From contig CM043952.1 of NCBI GenBank assembly GCA_014529385.2, forward strand, positions 71,431,299 through 71,495,298: a stretch of 64,000 nt of DNA, written 5' to 3'. The translations under genes were made by a program, and so were the position numbers. Source of the stretch: Adiantum capillus-veneris. Its lineage: Eukaryota > Streptophyta > Polypodiopsida > Polypodiales > Pteridaceae. Under the pieces are notes generated by a model. The model saw only the letters and a program-made list of their open reading frames with translations, made no database searches and was not told where the DNA came from. This document shows positions 32,307 to 44,901 of the stretch, one piece after another. How positions within the stretch are numbered: position 1 is the stretch's first letter; each line of letters begins with the position of its first letter.

Positions 32307-32640
32307 CCCCTCCTTCTCTCAGTGTGTATGTGTGTGTGTGTGTGTATGCATTCTTTGTTTATGCATGTGTGTGTGTATGTGTTTTTTGTTTATGCATGTG
32401 CTCTCTCACTCTCTCTCTCTCTCTCTCTTTCTTTCAAAGACACAATGTGTGTGTGTGGTGTGTGTGTGTGAGAGAGAGAGAGAAAGAGGGGAAGGAAACA
32501 TGAGAGAGAGGAGAAGGAAGGAGCATACCTGGCTCTCCTTCCTCTCCTCGTGTGTGTGTGGGGGGGGGGGGGGGGGGGGAAGAAACAGAGAGAGAGAGGG
32601 ATGGGTTACCTCTTTCGCTTGAGCGTCAAAAACTCAGATC
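32086..32640. repeat. TC, TG, GA microsatellites and G20 run
   Basis: (TC)n from 32086 to about 32310, (TG)n around 32325-32345 and 32445-32470, (GA)n at 32470-32490, then 20 consecutive G at 32560-32579. No gene supported. Confidence 0.85.
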
Positions 32641-32659
32641 TGAGATCTGATTTTTTTGC

Positions 32660-32789
32660 GCTCTCAATTTATTTTTTATCCTTGTCGACGTCGCTATGCA
32701 GCAAATAGAATAGCGATGCCTGTAGCGACACCCATAGCAGCGCTCATTGAGATGTCGTGGATTTTCACTTCTGAGTACCTCTTGTAGTG
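32660..32789. repeat. CACTA transposon terminus
   Basis: Ends ACCTCTTGTAGTG, the exact inverted partner of the 13 bp end at 17647, preceded by AGCGAC/GTCGCTA-type subterminal motifs. Only about 130 bp remain; the interior and other end have been lost into the simple-repeat tract. It directly adjoins gypsy coding sequence at 32790. Confidence 0.8.
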
Positions 32790-35700
32790 CAGGGCAAGAG
32801 CAACTACTAAGACCCTCGTAAAAGTGGGAGACGTTGAGGAACCATACATTGCGTTGATAGATCATGGGCCAAAAATTAACCGCATGTCAAAGAGTCTTTA
32901 TCAAAAAGGAAAATGGCCAATTGATATAAATCATAGATGGATGATTCATGCAGCAAACAACTCATGAAGAGAGCTGTATGGAGTTTGTCCAAATGTAAAG
33001 GCGACTATATGGGATGTGAAAGATGATCAAAATTTCTTTGTGTAGGAGATGTCTACATACCCTCTTATCTTTGGGCAGCCATACATCACTTCTACTCCAT
33101 GGAAACCAAGGTGATGGATGATGGGTCAGCTTATGCTAGGATACAGAGTAGGGATGGGAAGCATGCAGTACAACTCCTTACTATTTGTGTGGACCATGAA
33201 AGGAACCGTGAAAGTCTTAGAGAGCAACCCTTGCTAAAGACAAACAAAGAATTCAAGGGCTACACAGATATGAGGGTTTTGGCCATGTACCATTGTAGAG
33301 AGGGATTGTAGTGGTACAAGAAGAGAAAATTTCTCGCATGATGTATATGCAAAGGAAACATTTTCTACAGGTTTTGTAAGATTAACAGACTATGGATCTA
33401 TTGCTTTTACAAAGTGTGAGGACTTAAAGCAGGGTGAACGACAACATGTAAATAGTATACAAAGAGGTTTTAAGATGAATGGTTTGCTAGAAGATGGTGA
33501 ACGCATTGCAGGTGTGTTTGATGAGTGCTTGTTTGTGGAGACTATGCAAGACTTGGAGTCTTTAGTGGATTGCAATTTGTGTATGGGAAGTGAGGTTGTG
33601 AAAGTATGCTCAATAGAAATGTACAAAGTCATTGAGAATTTCAAAAATGCTCAAGGTGTTGATGTACGAGTGAAGACCAAGAAAAAGTCTGTGGCAAATA
33701 TAGTGAAACCAATGGCATTAACTCTACCAAAAGACTGTACGAATAAGATAGAGAAAGCTGCTTTGCAACCTAGCCTTTGTAATCCAAGCAAGATTGGACA
33801 CATGCTCAAGCAAGATTCCTTAAAGGAGTTAAAGGTTATATGCGAGAACAGTTTGACAAAAGTTGAAAAAATATGCTTTGAAGACATGCTTGCCAAACAC
33901 GGAAAAGCTTTTGCACTTGGGCCTCATGAGATAGGGTGTGTTGATCCATCCATTGTTGTTCCTATGATGATCTTCACTATCCCTCATGTACCTTGGAACT
34001 TGAGGCCTATGCCGGTTCCAATAGGCCTATGGATCTATTGCCCAACTGCTTAATGAAAAGATCAAGATGGGTATTTTGGAGCCTTCTTGTGCTCCATATT
34101 CAAACAGGTGGTTCACAGTTCCAAAGAAAAATGGATTTTTACTCTTATCTAAGATATGCAACCTATCAACAAGGTTACAATTAGAAATGTGGGTACAGGG
34201 CTAGTTGTAGATCAACAAAGGCATTCGTAGGAAGGGCAATATATTATATGGGGGATTTGTACTCAAGGTATGATCAGTTCCAGCTAGCAATGGAAAGCAG
34301 GGACCTGACTACCATGAGGAAACCCTTGGGTTTGGTAAGGATGTGCACCTTACCTCAGGGAGAAACTAATTTAGTTGGGCATATGATGAATGGTATGAAC
34401 AAATTCCTACGTGAATTCATACCTCAAACTACAATGTCTTTCCTTGATGATGTGCCAATCAAAGGATGTGATTTAAGCGATATAGATGTGGCATTGAACT
34501 TGGCAGGGTGCCGCAAGTTTGTGGCAAATCATATCAATGATTGTGATGATATCCAAACAAAGGATGTGATGTAAGTGATATAGATGTGGCTCTAGACTCG
34601 AGGGGGTGCCGCAAGAATGTGGCAAATCATATCAATGATTGTGATGATATCTTGTCAATATTGGAAGAAGCGAACCTTACCTTGTCTGGGCAAAAGTCTG
34701 TGTTTGGTGTGAACGAAGTCCTTATTGTGCAACATATGTGCGGGTCCTATAGTAGAAGGCCTTGTCCAACAAAGATTGATGTGATTCAAAGAAAGAAAGA
34801 GACATGTATTAATGTAACTAAGGTTCGAAGATTGTTGGGTGTATGTGTTTTCTATGTTATCTAGATTCCACATTATGCGCATGTTGCAGAACCTTTGTAT
34901 CAACTTTTGAGAAAGAACCAAAAGTTCCAATGGGAAGAAATGCATATTCATGCCATGAGAAAATTAAAGAAGTTGTTTCTTATATCTCCAACTTTGAGGA
35001 AAGAAAACTATGAATGTGGAAGATATGTAATTGTGAAAGTGGATACTAGCCCCACCGGAATTGGATGGGCGATTGGACAAGATGATGATGATGGCCAGTG
35101 ATATGTGGAGAGATTTGGAGCAGAATTCCTAAGTTCTCGTTAATACAACTATCCACAGGTAAAAATAGAGCTATGGGGAGTAGTCACAACATTGAAATGT
35201 GACAAAGAATATTTGATAGGAGCAAATGTAATAGTGGAGGCTGATTGTCTACCCCTTCTTGGAATGATCACAAGCTGCTATGGTGAGATGGATTGCCTAC
35301 ATAAAGTTCTTAAATCCAAAATTTAAGCATATTGCAGGGAAGGATAATCCAGTTGCGGATATGGTTTCAAAGGCAAGATATGAAAATGAGGGAGACATGG
35401 TTGTCGAGGGTGATGATGTTGGCACAAGGTTCTATAGTATCTCTCATGCCAAGGGTGATCATGTTTGTCTATCAAATGCACTTCAGTCATTTACAAAGGA
35501 CCTATATCAAGGTGACTGGTTGCTCATTTGGACGTTATTTGAGCACATTGACAAGGCAAGGAGGGTGGACTGATCAAGAGTTCAAAAGAGTACGGAAAAA
35601 GGCCTATGGATACTTTTTGAAAGATGGATACTTGTAGAAGCATCCGAAACAAAGAAATGGAATGCCGTTGAGAGTCGTGAATGATAAGGATGCTCAAAAT

Positions 35701-36962
35701 GAGCTTATGAAAAAGTTTCATGAGAGTCTTTATGATGTACTACATAGAGGTGTATGGGCCACCTTTACTAAAATGAAAGAGAGGTATTGGTGGAAAGGTA
35801 TGTATAAAGAAGTATCTCACTTTGAGGAGTCTTGTGAAACCTGTCAAATGTATTCAAATTTACGTCATCATGGTGGGTTGCACCAGGCTACTTACCCATT
35901 GGTCATGCACTATAAGTGGGTAGTAGATCTAGTTACAATTCCATTGGGCTTATGGCAAATGAGATACATAGTTCTTGCACAAGAAGACTTAACCAACCAA
36001 GTTGAAGGTCATTCTCTAAGAATGAAAAGCACTAAAGGAATATGTAAGCTCCACTTGTATGATGTAATTAGCCGTTTATGGTATTGTGGGGAAAATAACA
36101 GCGGACAGGGGTGAGTTGGATGTTGACAAAGCAAGGGAGTTTTTCTCTAGGTTGGGCATTAAACTTGCTCTCACTCCTGCATATAATCCTAAGGAAAATG
36201 GCAAATCAAAGCGTGGGCATCCTTGTATTATTAGCGCTTTGGCTAAGGCCTGCAAAGGTAAAATGGGAGAGTGGCGTAGGTTATTGCCTTATGGTTTATG
36301 GGTTGATCGTACAACTCATAGCTCAATTACTGGTTATATTCCTTTTGAGTTGATGTATGATCAGAAACCTATAATGCCAATTGAGTATGTAATTCCCACA
36401 TGGAATGAGCAGGGAAGGTCTTCTTTCTTTACACATGTAATAGTTAGAAAGAAGGCCTCGAGATATTGAGAATACAGTAGCATGATTGAAAAATGCAAGG
36501 TTAAAGAATAAATACAGATTTGATAAGAGGCATAGGTTCAGACGTAAAGCTATTGAGGAAGGTGATTGGGTGTTGGTGTATGACACTAGTCTTGGCAACC
36601 AGCATTCAACAATAAGAAAGCTTTCAAAGAGATGGTTTGTTCCTTATGTGGCTCAGCATGTACACGGGAATGCAACTTATACCTTACATGAGTTGGACGG
36701 GACAGAAATGAAGATTCCCATCGCAGGGAAAAGAATCAAGTTATTCAAAAGCAGAGGTGATGCAAATCCCTTTGATTCACAAGAAAGTCAGAATGAAGGC
36801 TCTGATACAAATTTTATGGATGTGGATGAAGAACGAGAGAATGATGCTTTAGATTTTGTTGCAAGAGATGATGAAACAATCGGCCGATCTTTGCCAAAAA
36901 TAGCAAGTTTCGTACGTGGGCATAAAAGACGTGCCCAAAGTGCTTACCAAGTGGAAAAATGA
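32790..36962 (+). pseudogene. Second Ty3/gypsy family pol: protease, RT, RNase H, integrase
   Basis: A heavily broken plus-strand polyprotein. Protease-like: EEPYIALIDHGSKIN near 32840 and LIFGQPYI at 33070. RT from about 33990: LYSRYDQFQLAMESRDLTT, GLVRMCTLPQGETN, and a palm motif FLDDVPIKGCDL near 34440. A stretch around 34480-34560 is repeated at 34575-34655. RNase H: VIVKVDTSPTGIGWAIGQ (35030) and HIAGKDNPVADM (35330). Integrase: HESLYDVLHRG with CETCQ, DVDKAREFFSRLGIKLAL, NPKENGKSKRGHP, then a basic C-terminal part (KAIEEGDWVLVYD) ending at 36962. Unrelated at sequence level to the chromovirus in this window. Dozens of frame breaks indicate an old copy. Confidence 0.82.
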
Positions 36963-39489
36963 GGTTCGACATGAATTTTGAGCCCAAGGGAATTTTTCAA
37001 AAAAATTAGGGATTTTTCCAAGCTCGTTTGGACATTTTACAAACAAAAAGGTGCATTTTTGGCCAAAAATAGCTTTAAAAAAAGGCCATAAAATGGTCAA
37101 AATTAGCAAAAGAAAACAAAAATGGCTCAAATTTCCACATCATCAATGATTCCATTGTTGGGCAAGCTGAGGGGGAGTTTTACAGCCAAGAATGAGCTGA
37201 TTTGGTCATATAAGAAAGGAGATCTAGCCATTCCAATAGAGGGTGCTAGTTCAGTCCCGTGCTGCTTCCACTACATGGTTGAGGCTATGAGGCCTCCAAT
37301 TAGGGTTTTCCCTACTCAAATAACTAATTGGGTTTATCCAATGAAGTACTGAAGCGTCCATGAAATGGTCACAACGAGGAATCAAAGCGTCATTTTAGGG
37401 TTTTTAACAGGTCGAATGAGCACTACAATTGTGCAATTGGGAGCGAGGCTACACCTAATCTTCACACACAGAAGAGTTTTGAGTTAGTATTGGTTCTTTT
37501 TCAAAGTGGATATTTCATGGCTGGAGTTTTATTCCTTTTTAGTGTGTTTTTGGCTTCAAATCATCAACACCTTGCTTGATTTTGCTACGAATCCTCACAG
37601 GCAGAGGCCTGACGCTTTCCTAGTCGCACTGCGCACTTCTTGACAGTGTTATCGACCATAAGCCTATATTTTATAAAGGGAAGGAAAGGTGACATCATCA
37701 TAAAGATACTCTTATTTCCGCATTACCGACTAGTACCACTACGAGGTGCCATACTTATCATAGGACACTACACAGTCGCATTACCAACCAAGTGTTCCAT
37801 GATAATAAGAACCATTCTCAAGAATGGCCTTACACATGCATGCACCCCTCGTGTAGCGTACTGCACACATCTAGCCATGCACTACGACTGTGTACACCTG
37901 AGGTGCACAAGCACACACACCCACTTACACCCACACATACAAATCTCATTACATGTGGGTGAGAAGATGGTCAAGAAATAAATCCCAAAGGGCCCACTGG
38001 GCTTATTGACGACCCCGGCCAACACCACAGGGTATTGGAGATACCCGATGGGCCGACTGGGCTTATCCAAAATGAGGCAAGATTTTGGCCGGTTTCTAAG
38101 TCACCCCAAACCAGAATGTTTGTGAACATGAGAAGTTGTTAACATCTTAATAACAGGTTCATAATATCCCACTTTCACTTTTGAAGTTTTGCACATACTA
38201 TTGTGTGCTATAATTTTCCTGGAAAACTAGTCTGTGATTAGAGAGCCGCCACAACATAACACTCCTATAACCTAATGAATGAGAGGAATTTTGAACAAGT
38301 TTTGGAGATTTTTCCCGATCTTACTACCCTTTGAAAACTACGTTGTATTTCCCAACAAAAATCTCTGTAATATTTGGTTGATAAGGCCCTTGCCTCTCAA
38401 AAACCAGCCTTGGAGATCAAAGATAAAGGCATATGATGTTTTGGGGTTCTATTAAGGATTAGTTTAGTGTCAGCTTTAGAGTCATACATGGGTTTTTCTT
38501 AGGATTATCTTAGTGTGGAATTTTCTAGGGTAACCTTACGATTTCCATAAGATCAATTTAGCATTTACGTTGATGATTGTTTAAGGTTTAGAGAAACCCA
38601 ATTTAGGGTTTATGGATGACCTAGTTTAAGATTATTCTAGGCTTTGAAATTCCTTACAATAGATCAGGTCAAAATTTAGGGTTTGGATTTATGATAAGTT
38701 TAATTTTTTGGCACCTTCCTTTAAGATTACTATATGGTGAGATGTCTCTTAGTTTAGAACTAGTTTCAAACAGTTGGATTATGGTTAGCATGCCATGTTT
38801 TGCCCTAAACTACAATGTGCAATGAGTAAAGGAACACTTTGCAATCGATGTTGCCCCAAAACTTGGCTAGCTCCTAACCTGAAATCTATTCCCTAGAACC
38901 TTGTCTCTACCTTCAAATCTCAACTATTTGTTTTTATTAACATTTTAATTTAAGATGCAAACGAATCATACCATTATAAACCTTTCAAAATATTGAATGG
39001 GGCCCTTTACCATGTTTTGTAGAGGGAGAGATCAAAATGGGGTCGCCAAAGAAGAGAGAGAGGGGGGGGGGGGGGGGGGGAGAAGGGATTTGTTTCGCAA
39101 AAAAAAAAGTCCATACACTTGATTGCTTGTTTTTCAAAACTGCTTTAATGTAGCCCTCCAATTAGTGTAACAAAAAACGCACATTGGGGGCATTTGGGAA
39201 TCAAGTATGCAACACTTCCTGAATGTACCAGGCATGATCATTCTATTGGTGGCTAAAATTTACAAAACATTTCTTATACGTTGAGTGTATAAGAATGTGA
39301 AGATGTCATCAAAAGGCCCTGCATGTGCTTTACCAAAGTCCAATTTTCCGGCATACTTTACTCTATAGTAGTACCATGCGTGTCTACCATGGGTGCGTGA
39401 TTATCCTCATCCCCTACGTATAGGGATACATGCTCTGCAATAGGGAACTCCATCCCCCCCCCCCGCCAACTACCAAAACAAGCGAATCC
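36963..39489. other. No recognisable gene; gypsy 3' flank and unique sequence
   Basis: The first part is probably the 3' untranslated end of the gypsy element; GCTGAGGGGGAG near 37165 could be its purine tract, but no LTR boundary is clear. Around 38430-38720 occur several TTTAGGGTTT-like and TTAGTGT motifs without a regular array. A (GA)/G19 run lies at 39052-39080. A partial duplication of GGGC(C)GACTGGGCTTAT lies at 37992 and 38050. Confidence 0.55.
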
Positions 39490-40004
39490 ACGAGACCCCC
39501 CATCGCTCTGCCTCAATCAGTGCTTGCTGCGCTAAGATGAACGTCGACGTGCGTTGCCAAAAGAAGTGCATCAATGATGCTTTGGTGAGGAGGAGTGAAA
39601 TGGAGTGGCATGGGTCCATGCAATGGAATGAGAGTGGGGCCCCGCAATAGAAGGAGAGTTGTACCCTTGTGCCAAGTGCAAATAGGCAATCCCTTGCTTG
39701 AGGAGCATTTATTTGGAGTACGTAGAGACCAAAGTTATTTGGCGTCCTCAAGAAAGAGCTCAAGTAGATGAGAGCACCATCCACACCTCAGTTGAGGAGG
39801 TATCCCATTGGTCTGTGTTCGATCGTGGTGCTTTGGCTTGCAAGTTCGAAAGACAACGACAAGAGGTATTGGGTGGAGGCATGGCATAGGGTGACCCTTC
39901 CACTAGCTCTACTTTGACATCTTCTCCACATGCATCTTAAGGACACTTTCAGTTGAGGATGAGCACATGTTTGACATGGTTGTTGAGTTATTGGCTCACA
40001 AAGG
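39490..40004 (+). pseudogene. CACTA tnp2 5' exon, old diverged copy
   Basis: Retains the order of motifs seen at 2.5-3.0 kb: the QSLA/ACLRSIYLEYVE segment for the Cys/His domain end, ESTIHTSVEEVSHWSVFDRG at 39771-39830, and VEDEHMFDM near 39955. It is more diverged than the other copies and is cut at 40004 by a small LTR. Confidence 0.65.
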
Positions 40005-40167
40005 TGTTGGAGCTATATAGAGATCCCACACTTATGCTATATATATCAAGGAGTTCCCACTATACATGTGTTACAGCATGTGATCTCCACATACTTTGGG
40101 GTTTGTATATGATGGTGTTATCTCTCTCTCTTCTCATCTACTTGGGCTCTCTCCATGCAGTTCAACA
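40005..40167 (+). repeat. Small LTR (copia/TRIM-like) with PBS
   Basis: 163 bp, TGTTGGAGCTATATAG...GCAGTTCAACA, followed directly by TAGTATCAGAGCATGCC, a tRNA-Met type PBS with one change. Ends resemble those at 9278 and 41025. No matching second LTR is seen, so this is the 5' end of a truncated element. Confidence 0.75.
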
Positions 40168-41024
40168 TAGTATCAGAGCATGCCACAAAAGAGGCAACCA
40201 CAATTGAGGGTTTGCATACAAAGACCATGAAGAGGAGATTCTTAATCTCAGCACATGAAGAAGATAAGTGTTTTCTTCTACAAAACTTTGATGAGGTTTC
40301 TAACTGAATCGTGTGAGATTCAACAAGATCTCTATTAACAGTGTACAATGACATGGAGAAGAAGGTAAGTAGTGCTTTGTATAATGTGTTTCATCAAGAG
40401 ATTGTAGTAGTAGATGCTTGTAAGAAATCAAAAAATTTGTATGTAGGCAAGAAGGAAAGATTATCACACTATCCGCTTGCCATATTTTTTATGTGCGTCA
40501 AAAGATTATCACAGTATTATCTACTTTCTAGTATGGCTGGCAACAATGCAATAAATTTCGGTGTCATAGTGCTTTTCACGATCAAAACATGAAAATCAGC
40601 TGAGCGCTGCAGAGTGTTGGGAGCTATTTTAACTTGCATGCTATTTTAAGAAAATACCTCGTTCGTTTATGAGTAACGAATGTGAGATGTCTACTCTACA
40701 TCCTATTGCATTATTAATGCCGATCCACAGTATTGTAGCTACCCACTTTAGTGCTTTTATTGATCTGTGTTTTAATGTTGATTTTAATTTTATGTTGTTT
40801 TAAATATAATGCTCTTTGCATAGCAACGATTGTGTTTTCTGCATCCATAGCAGCCTATTACTTCTGACAACTTGTTGCGTGCACCAAATTTCTTGAGACA
40901 TGAAGTGTAAGTTCTAAGATTATCAATGATCAATTCTATATGGCCGGGTAGCAAGTCTAGGCTCAGGAAAAAACCCTAGAAACCTAAGAGTGCACGAAGT
41001 CCTATGACCCAAAATTGACCATAG
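40168..41024. other. Leader of the small LTR element, then unassigned sequence
   Basis: PBS at 40168-40184, then a leader (AAAGAGGCAACCACAATTGAG...) that decays without a supported open frame. No other feature recognised up to the copia LTR. Confidence 0.5.
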
Positions 41025-41167
41025 TGTTGATATGTAGAGAGAAAGAGAGAGAGACGAGACAAGAGACACACCATATAAGCTCCCAAAGACTGATTCATAT
41101 TGAGGACAAAATACAAATATATAGGTGAGACCAAGTTCAGTAGAGTGAGCCATATATAGCTCCAACA
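41025..41167 (-). repeat. Ty1/copia 3' LTR
   Basis: 143 bp, TGTTGATATG...TAGCTCCAACA on the plus strand. The minus-strand purine tract (TTTGAGTGGGGG) lies against its right end at 41168-41180, followed by copia coding, so it is a 3' LTR of a minus-strand element. The sequence just beyond (AAAAAACCCTT...GGGAAAAACCC) resembles 9455-9490 in the LARD/TRIM element. Confidence 0.75.
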
Positions 41168-41407
41168 CCCCCACTCAAACAAAGGTCTCTAGCTATGATG
41201 AAAAAACCCTTCGGGAGTTCAAGGGAAAAACCCTATACAATGTGAAAATATGAACCAGCGGTGATGGTGTGAAAGTGAATTGTGCATCTATGTACAAATA
41301 TTCAAGTGACTTAGATATCACAATGTGCAAATGTAGAGTGTGCATAGTGCATGGTACCTAAAAGATTACAATGTCATATGTACAAAGCTATTACAATAGA
41401 AAAGAAG

Positions 41408-42160
41408 CTAATCTAGAAAGAGTGAGGCCGAAGAAACTCCAAGCTCCGAGCGCAAGAGGATGAAACGTGACTCATTGAGGCTTTTGGTCAAAATGTCTGC
41501 AATCATCTGGTCACTTGGACAGTGTTCAACCATAATGGTTCCTTTGCGTACTTCATACCTGACATAATGATAATGGACAGCAATGTGCTTTGACTTATTA
41601 TGTTGAACATAGTCTTTTGCAAGACTAATAGCACTTTGGTTGTCACACCGCAAGGGTGTGCTAGAAAGAGGAGAGTGACCAATATCAACCAGCATTTGTC
41701 GAAGCCAAATCAACTCACGAGCTGCAAGTGATGCCGCAACATATTCTGACTCAGTCGTAGAAACTGCAACACAACGTTGTTTCTTGCTGGTCCAAGAAAC
41801 AAGACAACCATTTATAAAGAAGTAATTTCAACTAGTAGATCGCATAGATAAATGTGAGCTTGCCCAGCTTGCATCTGTGTAATCCAAAAGAGAAAGAGAT
41901 TGCATAGAATCCGATGTGAGTTGTCGTCGATAGACTAAACCAAAATCTGTAGTGCCTTTCAAGTATTTCAATACACGCTTTGCAGCAGACCAATGCTTAA
42001 GAGAAGGACATGCAAGATGTTGTCCAAGATAATTAGCAGCAAACAAAATATGAGGACGAGTGTTCATGCCAAAAAACTGAAGACATCCAATCAAGTTAGC
42101 ATAAGGTTGATTTGTGACAAGTTGACCGCCATTGTCAGAAGTGTGAAATCAATCAAGGCA
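41408..42160 (-). pseudogene. Ty1/copia RT end and RNase H
   Basis: The minus strand begins near 42150 with GGQLVTNQPYANLIGCLQFF, continues ILFAANYLGQHLACPSLKHW, VLKYLKGTTDFGLVY and LLDYTDASWASS (RNase H Asp), then after a gap MIWLRQMLVDIGHSPLSS, CDNQSAISLAKDYVQHNKSK and a C-terminus ADILTKSLNESRF. These are standard copia RNase H landmarks. Everything upstream (gag, protease, integrase, most RT) is absent. Confidence 0.9.
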
Positions 42161-43283
42161 AGCTTTCGAAAAGCAAAAAACAGCTCAAAGGTTATAAAGC
42201 ATCAAATTTGACATTGGAAGTCAAACTGACTCTAAATGGGCCAAAACTGGATGGGTAGCATCAGGACTATGTAACAGACAAGTCCATACCTGCAAAAGTG
42301 ACTAACCAACTCCATAGGCCATCTAGTCACAAAAATCGATGATTTCATAGTGGACAAGACCACGAAGTGTTGCCGACACTACAATACTTTTACCAAATTT
42401 AAAGTAGCACTTGTTTTAGATGTATTGAATATGTCTAGTTCATCAAATTTTCAAGTCTTGCAAAAAATTTGACTGCTGTAATTAATCACAATTATTTACT
42501 TTTGTGCTTTTTTGGCTTGAAAATGATCTCTTCACTTCACCTATCACTTGAACACATCTACTAGATGCCACATTTCAAGTATCAGCCAAAATGATCAAGT
42601 AAAACTTGGAAATTATCCTAAAATGCACCAAAGTCTTTCCAATCCAAATTTTGAGTTATTTGTCACATTTTCTGATCCAAATCACCCCATGTCTCATAAA
42701 CATACACAGAGTCTACATCATGCCTAGAACCAAGTTGCAACAAAAAATGCACATTTTGATGAAAAAGTTAATAATCGTGATTATTTACTTTCTTGCCAAA
42801 AAGGGTGAAATCTGCAACTTTGACCTTATGGGACCAAAGAACATAATGTCCCAAGTCCACTGACCAAGTTTGAGCAAGTTTGGATCTCTAAAACTCAAAA
42901 TCTCATTATATCTACTATTTCAGAGACTAAAAAGCCTAAATCTGGCACCATTTCCACCCAGTGCACTCAAATGAGTCCACACTTCACTCAGAGCACCTAC
43001 ATGCTCTATGTTTTAAGCCTATGATGTCAAAAAAGCCTATGCTCTATGTTTTAAGCCTATGATGTCAAAAATGCAAAAAGTTGAAAAAATCCCCATCTGT
43101 AAATAATCACGATTATTTACTTTTGTTGCAATCTTTGCCTAAACTGTATGATTTTGATCGCTAGATGTTTTTATGCATATATGCATGCTCCAAAATTGAT
43201 TTGAAGCAAAATGGACATCATTTGTCGACAATTCAGACTCGGGGCATTTCACAGCGGAATTTGTAGAATTTTCTAACTTTGGC
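42161..43283. other. Unassigned AT-rich region with three near-palindromes
   Basis: No gene supported. Variants of GTAAATAATCACGATTATTTAC occur at about 42478, 42764 and 43098, and a 33 bp segment (TATGCTCTATGTTTTAAGCC...) is directly repeated at 43009-43070. It may be the leader of element U, whose first exon-like segment follows a possible acceptor (CACTTAACAG) at about 43301. Confidence 0.5.
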
Positions 43284-44811
43284 ACTGTATTCACTTAACA
43301 GGAGCAATGCAAGCTGCGGAGAAGGCCAGGAAAAGGGTGTCCCATAAAGAAAAGTTGCAAGAGCTACCACCCTACCAACTAGACCCAAGTTCAATGAAGA
43401 CAACAAAAGCAACTTACTTGTCAAGAGAACAGCTTAAAGAAAACAACACCACAGTTTTCACTGGCAGGTTCAAGAGAAAAGAAGGACACCAAGTGGAGCT
43501 GCAAATGCTACCAAAAGAGATATATGATGTAGCTTCCAAGAAAGATACCAAAGAAGCCAACAAAAGGCTAGGCTTAAGGGACTTTTACGACCAGAAACCA
43601 TGTGTTTTAGATTTCCAGAAAGCATATGAACTACTCTCCACAATTCAAAGAAGATGGGTCAGCCCAAATCACCCGACCAACAAGGGCAGAAGGTAGAAGT
43701 AGTAATCACTAAGGAAATAATGGTTGAGGCACTGAAGCTATCGACTAAAGGTATGATGATGCGGGCCCATGATAGAAAGACAACAGGCACATTTACCAAA
43801 GAGACTACTGCTGCAACCTTTTTTGACCTCATTCAAAGGCAAGTGGAAGAACCAGCTCGCCTATACCATCAACACTTCCTCTTCTTGTCAAAGAGTCTGT
43901 CACGGTACACCACCCCAAACCATGTGTTTGCAACCACCTTCACCCAAGTGTTAAAGTTGACAACCAGATAGGCAATTGATCATGCACAGTATGTGCTGAC
44001 AACGCTGAAAGCCATGAAGAAAGAAGGAAAAATCACATATCTGGCGCACGAGAAATGTTGACAAGAATAGCACATAGTACACCACTCCAAACCATGTGGT
44101 TGTGACCACCTTCACCCAAGTGTTGAAGTTGACAACCAGAAAGGCAATTGATCATGCACAATATGTGCTGACAACGTTGAAAGGCACGAAGAAAGAAGGC
44201 AAAATCACATATCTCGACGCACGAGAAGAGCTGACAAGAATAGCATATCATGCTATTGGAATTGCTGATAATTTTCCACCAGCCCCAGATCAAAACACAT
44301 GGATTGTATTCGTGCAACCTTCTCCGAGAACCACGTGTTCATAAAAAAGGGTATATAAGTCAGATGAAGAATCTGCCAATAGCTCCAACGAAGCCCATAG
44401 CAATGAGAGCTTGGACAACGAAAAAAGACGGGCCATAATTGAAGGAATGAAAAATAAAGCAGTAGCCACACACCGAGAAGAACCTCAGTAAAAGAAGGCG
44501 AGGTTTGAAAGATAAAAGCAGACATATGAAAGGAGCTTCCAAGCTACAGGTGAGGACCCTGAAAGATGGGTTCCAAGAGATATAAGGGGACCCAGAACCA
44601 AGAACCTTGCAAGGAAAGGAGCAGAGGATCCCATGGATTTTCTTAAACGCATGTATGCAGAGGCAAAAGCCTTAAAGTTGAAAGAAGCTCAAGAAGCTGA
44701 AAGGAAATCAAAGGAGGAAGAGCCAAACAACAAAGACAAGCAAAGGCTACTGAACAAGGTGAGTCACACCACGACCAGAGGGAGGTGTCTCCAAAGCAAT
44801 TTTCAGATCTT
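43284..44811 (+). pseudogene. Element U internal region, 5' part, inverted copy
   Basis: Plus-strand counterpart of about 5900-7117. It extends further upstream: AARKRV-type basic start at 43307, then PPYQLDPSSMKTTKATYLSR, GLRDFYDQKPCVLDFQKAYE, then in another frame VVITKEIMVEALKL and FFDLIQRQVEEPARLYHQHF. The tandem partial duplication (FTQVLKLTTR twice) is present in both copies, so it predates their separation. The helix FLKRMYAEAKALKLKEAQEA is at 44633-44690. It ends at 44811 where the leader of a chromovirus begins. Function not recognised. Confidence 0.55.
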
Positions 44812-44899
44812 CTCATAGTCGCCGAATCAGGTCTTCTTGCTCCTTCATCCTCCTCTCGTATCCTTCCATGTCCAGAATCAACCGCTTGCTCTGATACCA
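44812..44899 (-). other. Chromovirus leader stub and PBS
   Basis: About 75 bp of leader (YERRMKEQEDLIRRL on the minus strand) and the PBS TGGTATCAGAGC at 44888-44899. Nearly identical to 31036-31137 in inverted orientation. Confidence 0.8.
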
Positions 44900-44901
44900 A
44901 T

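Noticed and set aside
32092-32622. 176-codon frame with Cys/Val runs
   Set aside because: Translation of TC, TG and G tracts.
40615-40640. TGTTGGGAGCTATTTT as a second LTR for the element at 40005
   Set aside because: Similarity ends after about 15 bases; no LTR-length match follows.
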